A stretch of 56,013 bases of DNA from Phoronis australis (lineage: Eukaryota; Phoronida; Phoronidae), in the NCBI GenBank assembly GCA_002633005.1, contig NMRA01000077.1, positions 208,591 through 264,603 of the forward strand, read 5' to 3'. Made by a program: the position numbers and the translations under genes. Shown here in pieces: positions 1 to 11,306 of this stretch. The stretch's first letter is position 1; each line of letters begins with the position of its first letter. The notes below the pieces were generated by a model. The model was given only the letters and a program-made list of their open reading frames with translations. It ran no database searches and had not been told where the DNA came from.

Positions 1-13
1 CCCCCCCCCCCCC
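1..13. repeat. Poly-C tract at window edge
   Basis: The window opens with 13 consecutive C residues, a simple homopolymer that could be genomic or a sequencing or assembly edge effect. Confidence 0.8.
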
Positions 14-2059
14 TCAACAGCGCCACTGCAAACAAACAAATCTACATGTATACTGGGAAAATCATTTATCGGAAAAGTATTTTACATTTACATATAGCTT
101 TAAAAATTGCCACTGCCGCAGAGCACGCATTTTTCTGTATAAGGGATGTATTAAGCCATTTTGTTCGGCATTATTGTTAAGGATTTAAAACACGACGACA
201 AAGTTGTGTGGAAATTTGTGAGTGCAAGCGAGGGTCCTCGTTTTATGCGGGCACGCCTCTTGTTTTAGTAAATCCAGTTTTGAAAGTTGAGAGTGTTCCC
301 CTTGTAGAACATGCCCTACCTGCATGTATTTGAATGCCCAATATTCAGTGAATTATCTGGATACTCCATTCAAACAAATAGGACGTTATCATATTATAGG
401 AGAACAGGCGGTGAGCCCGTAAAATTTGTATCATTTGTACTCATGGATTCCCCCGGGGAAGTGTCCTCGTAGGCCCCGTGGTAAAGACGGCACCGTTTGT
501 GTCCTGCTCTTCGAAGGCCATGGTGAAGCCATCTTGTTGATCCTATTTCTTTGGAAGGCAACAAACTGCAGACCATGTGAAACCATCACAATGCCGTCGT
601 GTTTTCACAGCACGATATCGAGATCGAGCCGTGGTATCCACGATGACGAGTAACTTTAGCGTTTAGTGTGTCATCGTAACGTAAAAAATAGAAGACAAGC
701 CTAAGCGCATCTTCTGCCAACCGCGAGCAACTCCACCAAGGGGACGCGCGTGTAACCGTGAATCATGCGTAATCAGAATTCCGCTCCTGCATAATGGCAA
801 ACTTTGATGATGAGAATACCAGGAAAACGAAGGCATCAGTATTTCTACTCTTGACGCAATTCACAGAACATGATGAGTAACAGACCCAGCACCGCCTTGA
901 ACAGGTACAACTATAATTCACTTTGACACTACTTGCCTTTCCAGCATTTGACAACGTAATTACCTTTTGTATTTTTTATTTTTCAGGACAGGAACAAATT
1001 GAAGCCTAAGGACGAAATCGAATTATATATATACGTATGCCGCAGCAAAAATAAAACTGAATCCTATGGCCATTGTAACACTCTACTAAATGTGACATTA
1101 GTTCAGAAGGCTTTCAAAACTACACAAGACTCCAGATGCCTCTCAGCTGACATCTAACAGAATTATCTCCCTCTTTGTCTCAAGCTGTACGTTACCTTGA
1201 CACTTGGCGTAAGGTGATTAATGTAGTTCAAACCTGTCTTGCAACTTCAGTGTTACCTCATCTCTAACATAATTAAGTCGACGATCTCGTTAAAGACGTC
1301 TTTGCTGATGGGATGATCCAATGTCCAATTACATGTACAACTAAAGACAGGGCCGCAATCATTGCTAAGTAGCTTAAGAAGAGATGGCAATTTCCACGCT
1401 GTTATGGTACTCTGGGAGATAAACAAGTGGCGGCCACGTGTCCTTGCAATACTAGCTCTGTGCACAAAAACTACACTAACAGGCCCGCACCCAGGGGGGT
1501 TCGGGGAATTCGATCGGACCCCCTCCCCCCTAACCTGTGGAAAAGGTCCAGACCCAGAATATACGTTAAAAATATTTTTATATAAGGATATAGATGGACA
1601 ACAGCAAAATTGTTGCAGCTACCGGTACTACTAACTACAATGATACTTAACTTAGTAACAATTCTGAAATTGCTTCAAATTCAAAGCGCTTTACGTGGAA
1701 TTGGGCCGTACCCGGCCAATTCCGCCCGAGTGGTGTTTGTGTAGATGACAGGAGATAGGTCAGAGGATAAAAAGAGGCTTGATCAGCATTGAACGCACTT
1801 GGTGGCAGCACCAAATGGGAACAAGGAATACCTATATCTACTGTATTCATAGATGTCTAACCCTATGACTTAAGTATACTATACGGCAACGAGAGAGCTT
1901 CCAAAAAGTAGTGCAATGTGAAGAAACAAAACAGCTGTAATTTGAGATTTTTATTCTGCTATTTTGGTTTGATTGCTAGCATAGTACGATAAACTGCAAG
2001 CATTTTCAAAGCGATCGTCAAATATGCAAATATGTTGTTCATCTAGTGTCCACTGAGAC
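14..2059. other. Intergenic, no gene recognised
   Basis: Only short frames without domain signals or codon-like continuity occur here. A G-rich then C-rich stretch at 1490-1531 could fold on itself, and a near-perfect palindrome at 1696-1722 (arms GGAATTGG/CCAATTCC) could form a hairpin. Neither could be tied to a known element. Confidence 0.5.
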
Positions 2060-3091
2060 TGTAGATGTTTTACATTAAGCACTTCAGAATACAAGATGAA
2101 TGAAGTGGTCAAACTTTCAGAAGAAAAATGCACCTAATGATCCCAGGGGTGCACCAAATGACCTGGAAATTTAGAATTCATACTCAATCGCACTTAGTAA
2201 ACAGATACGTAATTTTGAAGTCTCTAGCTCAAAATTTTAGTTTGCACTCAATGACCTTTGACCTATTTTTTTCTGATTTGTTAGGCCTATTGCAAAGTAA
2301 AGTAGGGTATTCAATTGGCATGTTGACTTACACCAGTGTGCTGAAATTGAAAAGAATTCCTTGAAAAACGTAAGAGATATAACATTTTGAACGTTACATG
2401 ACCTTTGCACTAATTGACCCTATCCAGTGCATTATAAGCGTCTTTAGGAGAATTATTGCAAAGCCCATCAAAAATGTGTTTAATGCTGAGAATCACAGTT
2501 GTCTAACGGTTGACACATCAAAATACTTGCTGATTGAAAAGGTCAAATTTTCAGAAGAAAAATGCACTTAATGACCCCATGTTTGCACTAAATGACCTTA
2601 AACTTTGGATTCCGATTTGATTTACCTGTGGCAATCAGACCTGTGAATTTGAAGTGTCTAGCTCAAAATTTTAGTTTGCACCTAATGACCTTTGTCCTAT
2701 TTCACCTGATTGGATGACCCGATTACTTAGAAAAGTAATTTTTTTTGAAAAATGTCATGTTGACTTATACCTGTGCACCGAATTTGAAAAAGATAGCTTT
2801 AAAACTGAAGGAGGAGTAGCATTTTGAAAATTATATGACCTTTGCAAAAAACGACCTCTTCCGGTGCAATATGGAATATGATTATTTAACCAATCAAAAT
2901 TTATATACTGTCAAATGTCATATGCTGAATTTAAAGACCGTACCTGCACCCAATTTGGAGTTATTAAGCCTCAAAGATGGTCGGAAGAAGAATAAGAATA
3001 AGAAGAATAAGAAGAATAAGAATAAGAATAAGAATAAAATTGAAGAAAACCCAGGAACAACAGTACCCTGCGCTTACACGCGCGGAGTAAT
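2060..3091 (-). mobile_element. Helentron/HINE-like element, copy A (3' truncated)
   Basis: This copy is homologous to the complete copies further right but in opposite orientation to B-D. Its 5' end (high coordinates) has the AATAAG hexanucleotide run at 2988-3037, the AACCCAGGAACAACAGTA box and a terminal hairpin at about 3064-3090. Its 3' hairpin/CTAG end is missing; similarity starts near 2060. It carries one perfect DR1 (2252-2264, reverse complement) and one single-mismatch version (2686-2698). It has no coding capacity; the Lys/Asn-rich frame in it is translated hexanucleotide repeat. Confidence 0.75.
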
Positions 3092-4387
3092 TAAGAAGAC
3101 TGAATGGGACTCCATGAATTCTCGAAGACTAACTACATTTAATTTCGACACGGCCGTGTGCGAGGTTAGTTGGGTGAGGTTGAGGCACAGTGGCCCTAAA
3201 CTCTTCAGTCGCACTGCGATGCGATCATGACATGGATTTGATGAATGCATCGTGGTTGATAATTCATCAATATTCCTAATTCATATTCTTTTAAAAATGC
3301 AAACGCGTACTCAATTTCCGTGTTAAGACATGCGGGCAATTTTGCTTGCTCATTGAAAATGAATCTAGACATTGACCACCGCTTCTAGATGTACTGGCCA
3401 GCTAGACGGTGGTCACTGTCTACTTGGAATTCAAAGAAAGTGTTTTGGAACCTCGGCGTTATTTTCGATATAGGTTCATCTATTAACCGAAGTATCGTTT
3501 ATTTTTGAAAGTAAAAGTATAAAAATCACAACTGAGTCTGAAAGTTTAGATATTTTCAGAACAGTAAACCGTCGTAGTGGAGAATCTTTGAGGTATTGAA
3601 CCTTTGGAATAGTAAACCTTCGAAATAGTGGGCTGTTCCCATTTCCAGCGATATAAGAAACTTCAGTAACGCGCAAAAGTACAACAAGATAGACAATTTC
3701 GTGAAGTAATTCTCCGACTGAACTTCATATTTCCGTCCGAGCATGTAATGAGGTGTAATCACTCATTTAACCAATTTTGGCAGGAGGTAACGAGAGAACG
3801 TTCTCTTGCTGGACCACATTACATCCGAATTTGTGTCCCGTTCTTTACGAGCAACTTCCACAGCATCCTCATTTCTGGTATTACAAGTTCCGTCTCATCT
3901 CATGAACATAGAGCTGAAAGTCATCGTTGTGTGTACAAATTTCCCTTCCCCCTAATTGAGCCCTACCGAAAACTAGTTTCTACGTTTGCAACATTACGGC
4001 GTTTTCCCGTTACTCCCAACTTGTTCGATTTTATAGCCCAACAACAAGTTGGGAAATTTACCCCTGTAGCCAATGTCTTACACGACTAATTAACTCCATT
4101 CTGGCATTTATGGTTGGAGGGCCAACTCTCTTTTGTTCTAATCTCAAAGAAGACCGTATCTACCCTGACTGGGCTGTTCTGTTAAAAATAAAAGTTAAGT
4201 TATAACATAATTGAACATAAACCAATAGCATATCTGAAATCTTCGTCAAATGGTGATCATGTTTTTTTTGAATCGCCAAAATCGCCCTACTGCAACCGAA
4301 GTTACGACAATCTATTCTTTCCGAATACACCAATTCACTCTGAGTTTGACTGTGTTCACACGTGGTCTGTAATAAGCTGGTAAATAA
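3092..4387. other. Intergenic spacer between inverted Helentron-like copies
   Basis: No gene recognised. A 55-bp inverted repeat at 3367-3421 has 15-bp arms (AGACATTGACCACCG and its complement, one mismatch) around a 25-nt loop. Short frames at 3476-4089 show no recognisable domain. Confidence 0.45.
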
Positions 4388-5625
4388 TTACTCTGCGCGT
4401 GTAAGAGCAGAGTACTGTTGTTCCTGGGTTTTCTTCAATTCTATTCTTCTTATTCTTCTTATTCTTATTCTTCTTCCGACCAACTTTGAGGCTTAATAAC
4501 TCCAAATTGGGTGCAGGTACGGTCTTTAAATTCAGCATATGACTTTTGACAGTATATAAATTTTGATTGGTTATATAACCATATTCCATAATGCACAGGA
4601 AGAGGTCGTTTGGTGCAAAGGTCATATAATTTTCAAAATGCTACTCCTCCTTCAGTTTTAAAGCTATCTTTTTCAAATTCGATGCACAGGTATAAGTCAA
4701 CATGACAATTTTTAAAAAAATTACTTTTCTAAGTAATCGGGTCATCCAATCAGGTGAAATAGGACAAAGGTCATTAGGTGCAAACTAAAATTTTGAGCTA
4801 GAAACTTCAAATTCACAGGTCTGATTGTCACAGGTAAATCAAATCGGAATCCAAAGTTTCAGCTCATTTAGTGCAAGCATGGGGTCATTAAGTGCATTTT
4901 TCTTCTGAAAATTTGACTTTTTCAATCAGCAAGTTTTCTGATGTGTCAACCGTTAGACAACTGTGATTCTCAGCGTTAACCATACTTTTCGTGGGCTTTG
5001 CAATAACTCTCCTAAAGATGCTTAAAATGCACCGGATAAGGTCAATTAGTGCAAAGGTCATGTAACGTTCAAAATGTTATATCTCTTAGGTTTGTCAAGG
5101 AATTCTTTTCAATTTCAGCACACTGGTGTAAGTCAACATGCCAATTGAATACCCTACTTTACTTCACAATAGGCGTAACCAATCAGAAAAATAGGTCAAA
5201 GGTCATTGAGTGCAAACTAAAATTTTGAGCTAGAGACTTCAGAATTACGTATCTGTTTACTAAGTGCGATTGAATTTGAATTCTAAATTTTCAGGTCATT
5301 TAGTGCACCCATGGGGTCATTAGGTGCATTTTTCTTCTGAAAGTTTGACAAATTCATTCATTTTGTATTCTGAAGTGCTCAAAGTAAAACATTTGTGATT
5401 GTTAGCATTAACCACACTTTTAATCGAGTTAACAATTACTCCCTCATCGGGGCTCATAACACACCGGAAGAGGTCAATTAGTGGAAAGGTCATCAAAAAT
5501 TTAATATGTAATTTCTCATGCAATTTTAAAGAATTTCTTTTCATATTGGTAAACGGGTTGCTCTCAGTAACTTCCCATAATAATTTCAGTCCATTATTGT
5601 CACACCGTGACAATAATCTTTCTAG
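4388..5625 (+). mobile_element. Helentron/HINE-like element, copy B
   Basis: Near full length (about 1.24 kb). It begins with the 5' terminal hairpin (TTACTCTGCGCG, loop, GCAGAGTA) and ends with a 3' hairpin TTGTCAC-ACC-GTGACAA, then ATAATCTTTCTAG at 5613-5625. The 12-bp 3' subterminal inverted repeat seen in C, D and E is missing here because of a deletion of about 20 bp. A perfect DR1 lies at 5193-5205 and a one-mismatch copy at 4761-4773. Non-autonomous: no Rep/helicase frame. Confidence 0.8.
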
Positions 5626-6870
5626 TTACTCTGGGCGTGTAAGCGCAGAGTACTGTTGTTCCTGGGTTTTCTTCAATTTTATTCTTATTCTTCATCTTTT
5701 CTTCTTCCGACCATCTTTGAGGCTTAATAACTCCAAATTGGGTGCAGGTACGGTCTTTAAATTCAGCATATGGCTTTTGACATTATATACATTTTGATTG
5801 GTTATATAATGATATTCCATATTGCACCGGAAGAGGTCGTTTGGTGCAAAGGTCATATAATATTCAAAATGCTACTCCTCCTTCAGTTTTAAAGCTATCT
5901 TTTTTAAATTCCGTGCACAGGTATAAGTCAACATGACAATTTAAAAAATTACTTTTCTAAGTACTCGGGTCATCCAATCAGGTGAAATAGGTCAAAGGTC
6001 ATTAGGTGAAAACTAAAATTTTGAGCTAGACACTTTAAAGTGACAGGTCTGATTGCCACAGGTAAATCAAATCAGAATCCAGTTTCAGGTCATTTAGTGC
6101 AAACGTGGGGTCATTAGGTGCATTTATCTTCTGAAAATTTGACCTTTTCAACCAGCAAGTATTCTGAAGTGACAACCGCTAGGAAACTATGATTCTCAGC
6201 GTTAAACACATTTTCCATGGGCTTTGCAACAATTCGCCTAAGATGGTTAAAATGCACCGGATAAGGTCAATTAGTGCAAAGGTCATGTAACGTTCAAAAT
6301 GTTATATGTCTTACGTTTTTCAAGGAATTCTTTTCAATTTCAGCTCATTGGTGTAAGTCAACATGTCAATTAAATACCCTACTTTACTTTGCAATAAGCC
6401 TAACCAATCAGAAAAAATAGGTCAACGCTCATTGAGTGCAAACTAATATTTTGAGTTAGAGACTTCAGAATTACGTATCTGTTTACTAAGTGCGATTGAG
6501 TATGAACTCTATATTTTCAGGTCATTTGGTGCACCCATGGGGTCATTAGGTGCATTTTTCTTCTGAAAGTTTGACCACTTCATTCATCTTGTATTCTGAA
6601 GTGCTTAAAGTAAAACATCTGTGATTATTAGCATTAACCACACTTTTAATCGAGTTAACAATTACTCCCTCATCGGGGCTCATAATGCACCGGAAGAGGT
6701 CAATTAGTGGAAAGGTCATCAAAAAATTAATATGTATTTTCTCCTACAATTTTAAAAAATTCCTTTTCATATTGGTAAACGGGTTGCTGTCAGTAACTTC
6801 CCATAATAATTCCAGTAATAACGCACGCGCTGGGTCCGTTATTGTCACGCCGTGACAATAATCTTTCTAG
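5626..6870 (+). mobile_element. Helentron/HINE-like element, copy C, abutting copy B
   Basis: Starts directly after copy B's CTAG, so B and C are head-to-tail with no spacer. The 5' hairpin is at 5626-5651. The 3' end shows the subterminal repeat (CACGCGCTGGGT, degenerate) near 6823, the hairpin TTGTCACGCCGTGACAA and the terminal CTAG at 6867-6870. A perfect DR1 is at 5989-6001; the second site (6419-6431) has lost its second half-site. Confidence 0.8.
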
Positions 6871-7120
6871 TTCTTCTTATTCTTAGTCTTATTCTTATTT
6901 TTCTTCCGACCAACTTTGAGGCTTGATAACTCCAAATTGAGTGCAGGTACGGTCTTTAAATTCAGCATATGACTTTTGACAGTATATAAATTTCGATTGG
7001 TTATATAATCATATTCCATATTGCACCGGAAGAGGTCGTTTGATTTAAAGGTCATATAATTTTCAAAATGCTACTCCTCCTTCAGTTTTAAAGCTATCTT
7101 TTTCAAATTCGGAACACAGG
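6871..7120 (+). mobile_element. Helentron/HINE-like element, copy D, 5' part
   Basis: Joins the CTAG of copy C directly within its own TTCTTA-rich tract, so the 5' hairpin is missing. The sequence continues into the family consensus until 7120, where a solo LTR interrupts it. It resumes at 7885. Confidence 0.75.
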
Positions 7121-7884
7121 TGTCACGTTTTTCCCCGTGTGTGGGTGGGCGCAGGTTGTTACAGACCGGTGCTAATAGCTTTCGGTGCGAAGATTGACTG
7201 AAGACTGGTTCGAGTTAATCCTTTATTAATCCCGACCGTACGTTCACAAGCCTACTCAAACAAAACGTCCGACGTAATGTCTGTTTATGCTCCAGCCAGT
7301 GCTGCGAAGCCTTGACTTGTATTGAACTTCTGAGATACTTCCAGCAACTGTTACACTCGATTCAATAACCTGCTGTCTCTATAGCTGGCTCTCTATTGAC
7401 TATCGCTGTAACTGCTGATTCTCTTCAGTGCAACTCAACTGTAGTTCTCCTGATTAACTTGCTTGAACTTACTTGATCTCTCGACTTGATCTTCTTGGAC
7501 TCAACTGACATAATCTGACTAACACAAACCCGTGCTTGTGTATTTATAGCCTGATGCATTGTTCTAGAACTTTTCATCAATTCAAGCACACACCAGAACT
7601 TCCTGGAACCTACCCAATCATTCTACAAACATGTACTAGTCTCTAGAATATTCCAAACTTCATCAATCACTGTCATGCTAGAGTCTTCTAGAAAGTTCCA
7701 CACTATACTGTAGTAAACAAATTACATCATCACTGTTCTGACCTCAGTCTTCTAGAAAGTTACATACTATTCTGTAGTAAACAAATTACATCATCATTGT
7801 ACTTAACTCAGGGGCCATGCAAATCAAACTGAATAACAAAACAAAACAGTACAACTAATAATACTGTCAGACTATATTCTGACA
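7121..7884 (-). mobile_element. Solo LTR with 5-bp target duplication
   Basis: A 764-bp insertion in copy D starts TGTCACG and ends CTGACA (TG...CA ends, short inverted termini) and is flanked by ACAGG at 7116-7120 and 7885-7889. Uninterrupted copies of the host element show the empty site. On the minus strand a TATAAATA box lies at 7541-7548 and an AATAAA at 7222-7227, the expected U3-R order, so the LTR reads on the minus strand. No internal retroelement sequence remains, so this is a recombination product. The superfamily (Ty3/gypsy or BEL) cannot be told from the LTR alone. Confidence 0.85.
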
Positions 7885-8839
7885 ACAGGTATAAGTCAAA
7901 ACGACAATTTAAAAAATTACTTTTCTAAGTAATCGGGTCATCCAATCAGGTGAAATAGGTCAAAGGTCATTAGGTGCAAACTAAAATTTTGAGCTAGACA
8001 CTTCAAATTGACAGGTCTGATTGCCACAGGCAAATCAAATCGGAATCCAGAGTTTCAGGTCATTTAGTCCAAACATGGGGTCATTAGGTGCATTTTTCTT
8101 CTGAAAATTTGACCTTTTCAATCAGCAAGTTTTCTGATTTGTCAACCGTTAGACAACTGTGATTCTCAGTGTTAAACACATTTTCCATGGGCTTTGCAAT
8201 AATTCTCCTAAAGATGGTTAAAAGGCACCGGATAAGGTTAATTAGTGCAATGGTCATGTAACATTCAAAATGTTATATCTCTTACGTTTTTCAAGGAATT
8301 CTTTTCAATTTCAGCACACTGGTGTAAGTCAACATGCCAATTGCATTCCCTAATTTACTTCGCAATAGGCTTAACCAATCAGAAAAAATAGGTCAAAGGT
8401 CATTGAGTGCAAACTAAAATTTTGCGCTAGAGACTTCAAAATTACATATCTGTTCACTAAGTGCCATTGAGTTTGAATTCTAAATTTTCAGGTCATTTGG
8501 TGCACCCATGGGGTCATTAGGGGCATTTTTCTTCTGAAAGTTTGACCAACTCATTCATCTTGTATTCTGGAGTGCTTAAAGTAAAAAACTGTGATTATTA
8601 GCATTAACCACACTTTTAATAGAGTTAAAAATTACTCCCTCATCGGGGCTCATAATGCACCGGAAGAGCTCAATTAGTGGAAAGGTCATCAAAAAATTAA
8701 TATGTAATTTCTCCTACAATTTTAAAGAATTCCTTTTCATATTGGTAAACGGGTTGCTGTCAGTAACTTCCCAAAATAATTTCAGTAATACGTACGCGCA
8801 GAGTCTATTAATGTCACGCCGTGACAATAATCTTTCTAG
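7885..8839 (+). mobile_element. Helentron/HINE-like element, copy D, 3' part
   Basis: Continuation of copy D after the solo LTR. It contains two perfect DR1 sites (7957-7969 and 8390-8402). It ends with the subterminal repeat near 8799, the hairpin GTCACGCCGTGAC and CTAG at 8836-8839, followed by T as expected for insertion between T residues. Confidence 0.8.
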
Positions 8840-8899
8840 TTTGATAATTGGCCTGCTTTTTGTCAACAGACAAAAGAGTGTTCTTGGCAGTTAACAAAG

Positions 8900-9275
8900 A
8901 AGCTAGATGTTATCACACGCTCAGAACCCCCTACGCCTGGTAATGTCAATGAACGGGAAAACGCTGTCATGAAATGTCAAAGGTCCACCGATCTAGAAAT
9001 TCGAACCACCCCCGCTCAGTGCTGGCTACGGGCTTGCTTCCTCTCCATCGTCCACGTGACCTTGGTTGGCGAAGACTACAAGTTCCTCTCGATTGATATC
9101 GGCTGTGATGGTTCCAGCAAAGATGTCAATGGGTTAGACCTGAAAGCCTGGAGCGTCCGAACAACATATGCAGTCTCCCCGAAGAGAAATCTCTACCTGG
9201 TGATGTTTTTTTGTTCCGTGCTGAATAATAGGTGACAATGTTTTGGGATCAACCTGATGAACCCGTTTTCCACCA
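8900..9275 (+). pseudogene. Decayed PIF/Harbinger-type transposase fragment
   Basis: An open frame from 8969 to 9235 contains a stretch reading SIVHVTLVGEDYKFLSIDIG, which resembles the DDE_Tnp_4 (HARBI1-like) segment where an aspartate-containing strand follows the DYKF motif. Just downstream, in a shifted frame around 9177-9210, LPEEKSLPGD followed by IIGDNVLGS resembles the next block of the same domain (LPG...VGDxAF). Stops and frame shifts separate the pieces, so it is dead. The N-terminal DNA-binding partner and TIRs were not found. The assignment rests on motif resemblance only. Confidence 0.55.
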
Positions 9276-9290
9276 GCCGTGTGTATTGGC

Positions 9291-9884
9291 GTGGCCATTT
9301 GGTGTCAATTTTGGGACGCGTGCGAAGCCAGGATTTGACGGGTACACTTTCAGATGGGGCGTGAAGAAAATTTTTAAATGCGCTTTACGCATTGTGCTTT
9401 TATATTTAAAATGAGATTTTATTTTCAAAATTGAAGCGGTTATGAACCTGCGTTCTGTCTTTTGATTTAGATCGTTTACCGTTATAAAATTGCTCTCAAG
9501 TGGTTGTTTACTCAGAAAAGAAATGATTTGGGTCTATTGCTTTAGACCATGCTTGACGAATACAATAACAGTCGGTGACAGATCACCCTGTAGAGCTTGG
9601 TCTCAAGCAGTAACGAACTGTCATTTTTTAAGCCCAGAATTCGCAGAACCTTTTGAGACCAACGTCATAAGAGTAAGCGGTGAAAATCAGAAGGTGTTTT
9701 TTGTGACGGGAGGCGTGTTTATAACCGCTTTAAGCACAAATTGTACTCAATACAATTTGTTTGTTTTATAATTTGCTCCGCACACATAATAAGCATGACA
9801 TTCGGATCAAGTCGAACAAAATTTTCAATATCAGCAATCGACTAGCTATACATAATAATTACAAAATATTTCAGTATTTAGAGG
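9291..9884. other. No gene recognised
   Basis: Short frames only. If the PAN-domain exon at 9917-10247 is real, its first intron runs leftward on the minus strand through this stretch. No second exon could be picked by eye. Confidence 0.4.
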
Positions 9885-9916
9885 TCAAAGATCCACCCAA
9901 TAGTAGTTTCCCTTAC

Positions 9917-10247
9917 CGTGCATGGAATTTGTGTTTACCATATGCGACCATCCTTCTTCTTGAGACACTGCGTACAAATACGGATTGACCAAGTCTGTCT
10001 CACTGATCTCGCACGTTGTGGATTGATGATGGTAGTTCACAAACGTACAGTTTGTTGCAAACCGCTTAATACAGAGATGTACGCAATATGTGTAAGTGTT
10101 GACGCCGGAGACTGACATAGATGCGGCGCCAGTCACGCGAGTATCGAACTTCAAAATGGGCTTTACCAAAGTCAATTCAATGGCTTGAGTTGAACAGGTC
10201 ACTTTATGTACAGTGAGGCAAATCAAAGCGATTATTTTCACTTGCAT
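9917..10247 (-). CDS. First exon of a secreted PAN/apple-like domain protein
   Basis: Reading leftward from ATG at 10247 (A at -3), the exon encodes about 110 residues. Residues 1-19 form a typical signal peptide (short basic start, hydrophobic core, Cys/Ser at the likely cleavage point). From about residue 30 the pattern is that of a PAN/apple N-terminal half: a beta-rich segment, YCVHLCIKR, a further Cys, then FVNYHHQSTTCEIS, i.e. paired cysteines on a helix followed by C-x-F-x-Y and a later Cys. The frame leaves the domain at a strong donor (CACG|GTAAGG) at 9917/9916, and the stop beyond it would be intronic. PAN domains bind proteins or carbohydrates in extracellular proteins. The ligand and full architecture are unknown because downstream exons were not identified. 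Confidence 0.6.
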
Positions 10248-10269
10248 TTCTGATTGAATACGTGCTCAC

Positions 10270-10500
10270 GAAAATTCAAAGATGTCACCTGACAGATTTC
10301 TCACTTTGCAATGATATTTGACATTAACTGATGGACTTATTGTCCGATCAATACGGAGACTGTTGGCTCCACCCACCGTAAAGACGCAGCGTCCTGTCAC
10401 ACCGTAAGTTCTGCCTCGATACCAAGGCTCACATTCGTTTACACAGACAACACATGGAATCCCAAACGTATTATATGCATTACACCGCGTGCACTCTTTA
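10270..10500 (-). CDS. Possible internal cysteine-rich exon, family unknown
   Basis: A minus-strand open segment of exactly 77 codons lies between a possible acceptor (CATCAG at 10501-10508) and a good donor (C|GTGAGC at 10270/10269). It contains seven cysteines with spacing CxxC, CxxC, then C, C and a final C about 25 residues later, and an N-glycosylation sequon near its end. It sits only 22 bp before the ATG of the PAN exon. Either it belongs to a neighbouring gene whose intron spans that exon, or the two are joined by a very short (about 70 nt) intron and the ATG at 10247 is not used. I do not recognise the domain. Confidence 0.35.
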
Positions 10501-10547
10501 CTGATGATCTCCGATAACATGAAAATTTTCAAAGGCAATTTCAAAGT

Positions 10548-10922
10548 GCTATTTATTCATTCTTTTAGCTACAAAATGTTTCTAGGTTTACTTTGTGAAG
10601 TGTTATAACCATAGAACGTGGTTGTCACACGTAAGGGCTTAACAAGTTTTTTCTTTATTTTTGAGAGCTAAGTACTCATGCTATAATCTCAGAACTGATA
10701 CTCTTTTGAACAGAACTTCCAAATATCATACGAAAATTTTCACGTCTGCGGAAATTACGTTGATTTCCATGAATAGTCACGTTTCGCAGGATAGACAGTC
10801 ATGTGACCTGAAAAAAACGTCAGGCCATTATGCGACATTTTGGTACCGAAGGCAATAAATTTTTAATAGATTAGAACCAAGTCCAACAAATATTGGAAGT
10901 GAGAATGCAAAGGTAGTTTTAC
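10548..10922. other. No gene recognised
   Basis: Upstream side of the two minus-strand exons. No clear TATA or initiator could be assigned. Confidence 0.4.
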
Positions 10923-10998
10923 ACGAAAATGAATCTCTGGATAAGTTCTTGATATTTCAGACGAAAATGAATCTCTGGATAAGTTCTTGATATTTCAG
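10923..10998. repeat. Perfect 38-bp tandem duplication
   Basis: The unit starting ACGAAAATGAATCTC and ending GATATTTCAG occurs twice back to back (10923-10960 and 10961-10998) without mismatch, so it is a recent duplication. Confidence 0.95.
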
Positions 10999-11064
10999 AC
11001 ACGCAGTATATTTGTGCAATAAACTTGCGTCAAGAAAAGCGCATTTACAATGCGAACACTGGTT

Positions 11065-11066
<2 letters not shown>

Positions 11067-11127
<61 letters not shown>
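11067..11127. repeat. (AC)n(AT)n microsatellite
   Basis: About 25 AC dinucleotides pass into a short AT run. The valine/cysteine-rich frame across it is a translation artefact. Confidence 0.97.
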
Positions 11128-11306
11128 ATGCGTTTTGTTACTCAACAACTCTGTCTCGAGATTATTTATGGACATGAAAATGAAACGATTTGAATTTTCC
11201 TCCCGTTCGACCAGAAGGCAGTTTGGACGTCTGATCCCCCACTCGATTAGATGTCTGGCCAATATTGTTAGTGTGAGAGGCCTATATTCTAGATGTGCGA
11301 TTTGTA

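Noticed and set aside
2835-3230. Lys/Asn-rich protein frame (also at 4356-4625, 6867-7055 and 13530-13814)
   Set aside because: It translates the AATAAG hexanucleotide and flanking Helentron-like sequence. The same frame appears in every copy without codon constraint.
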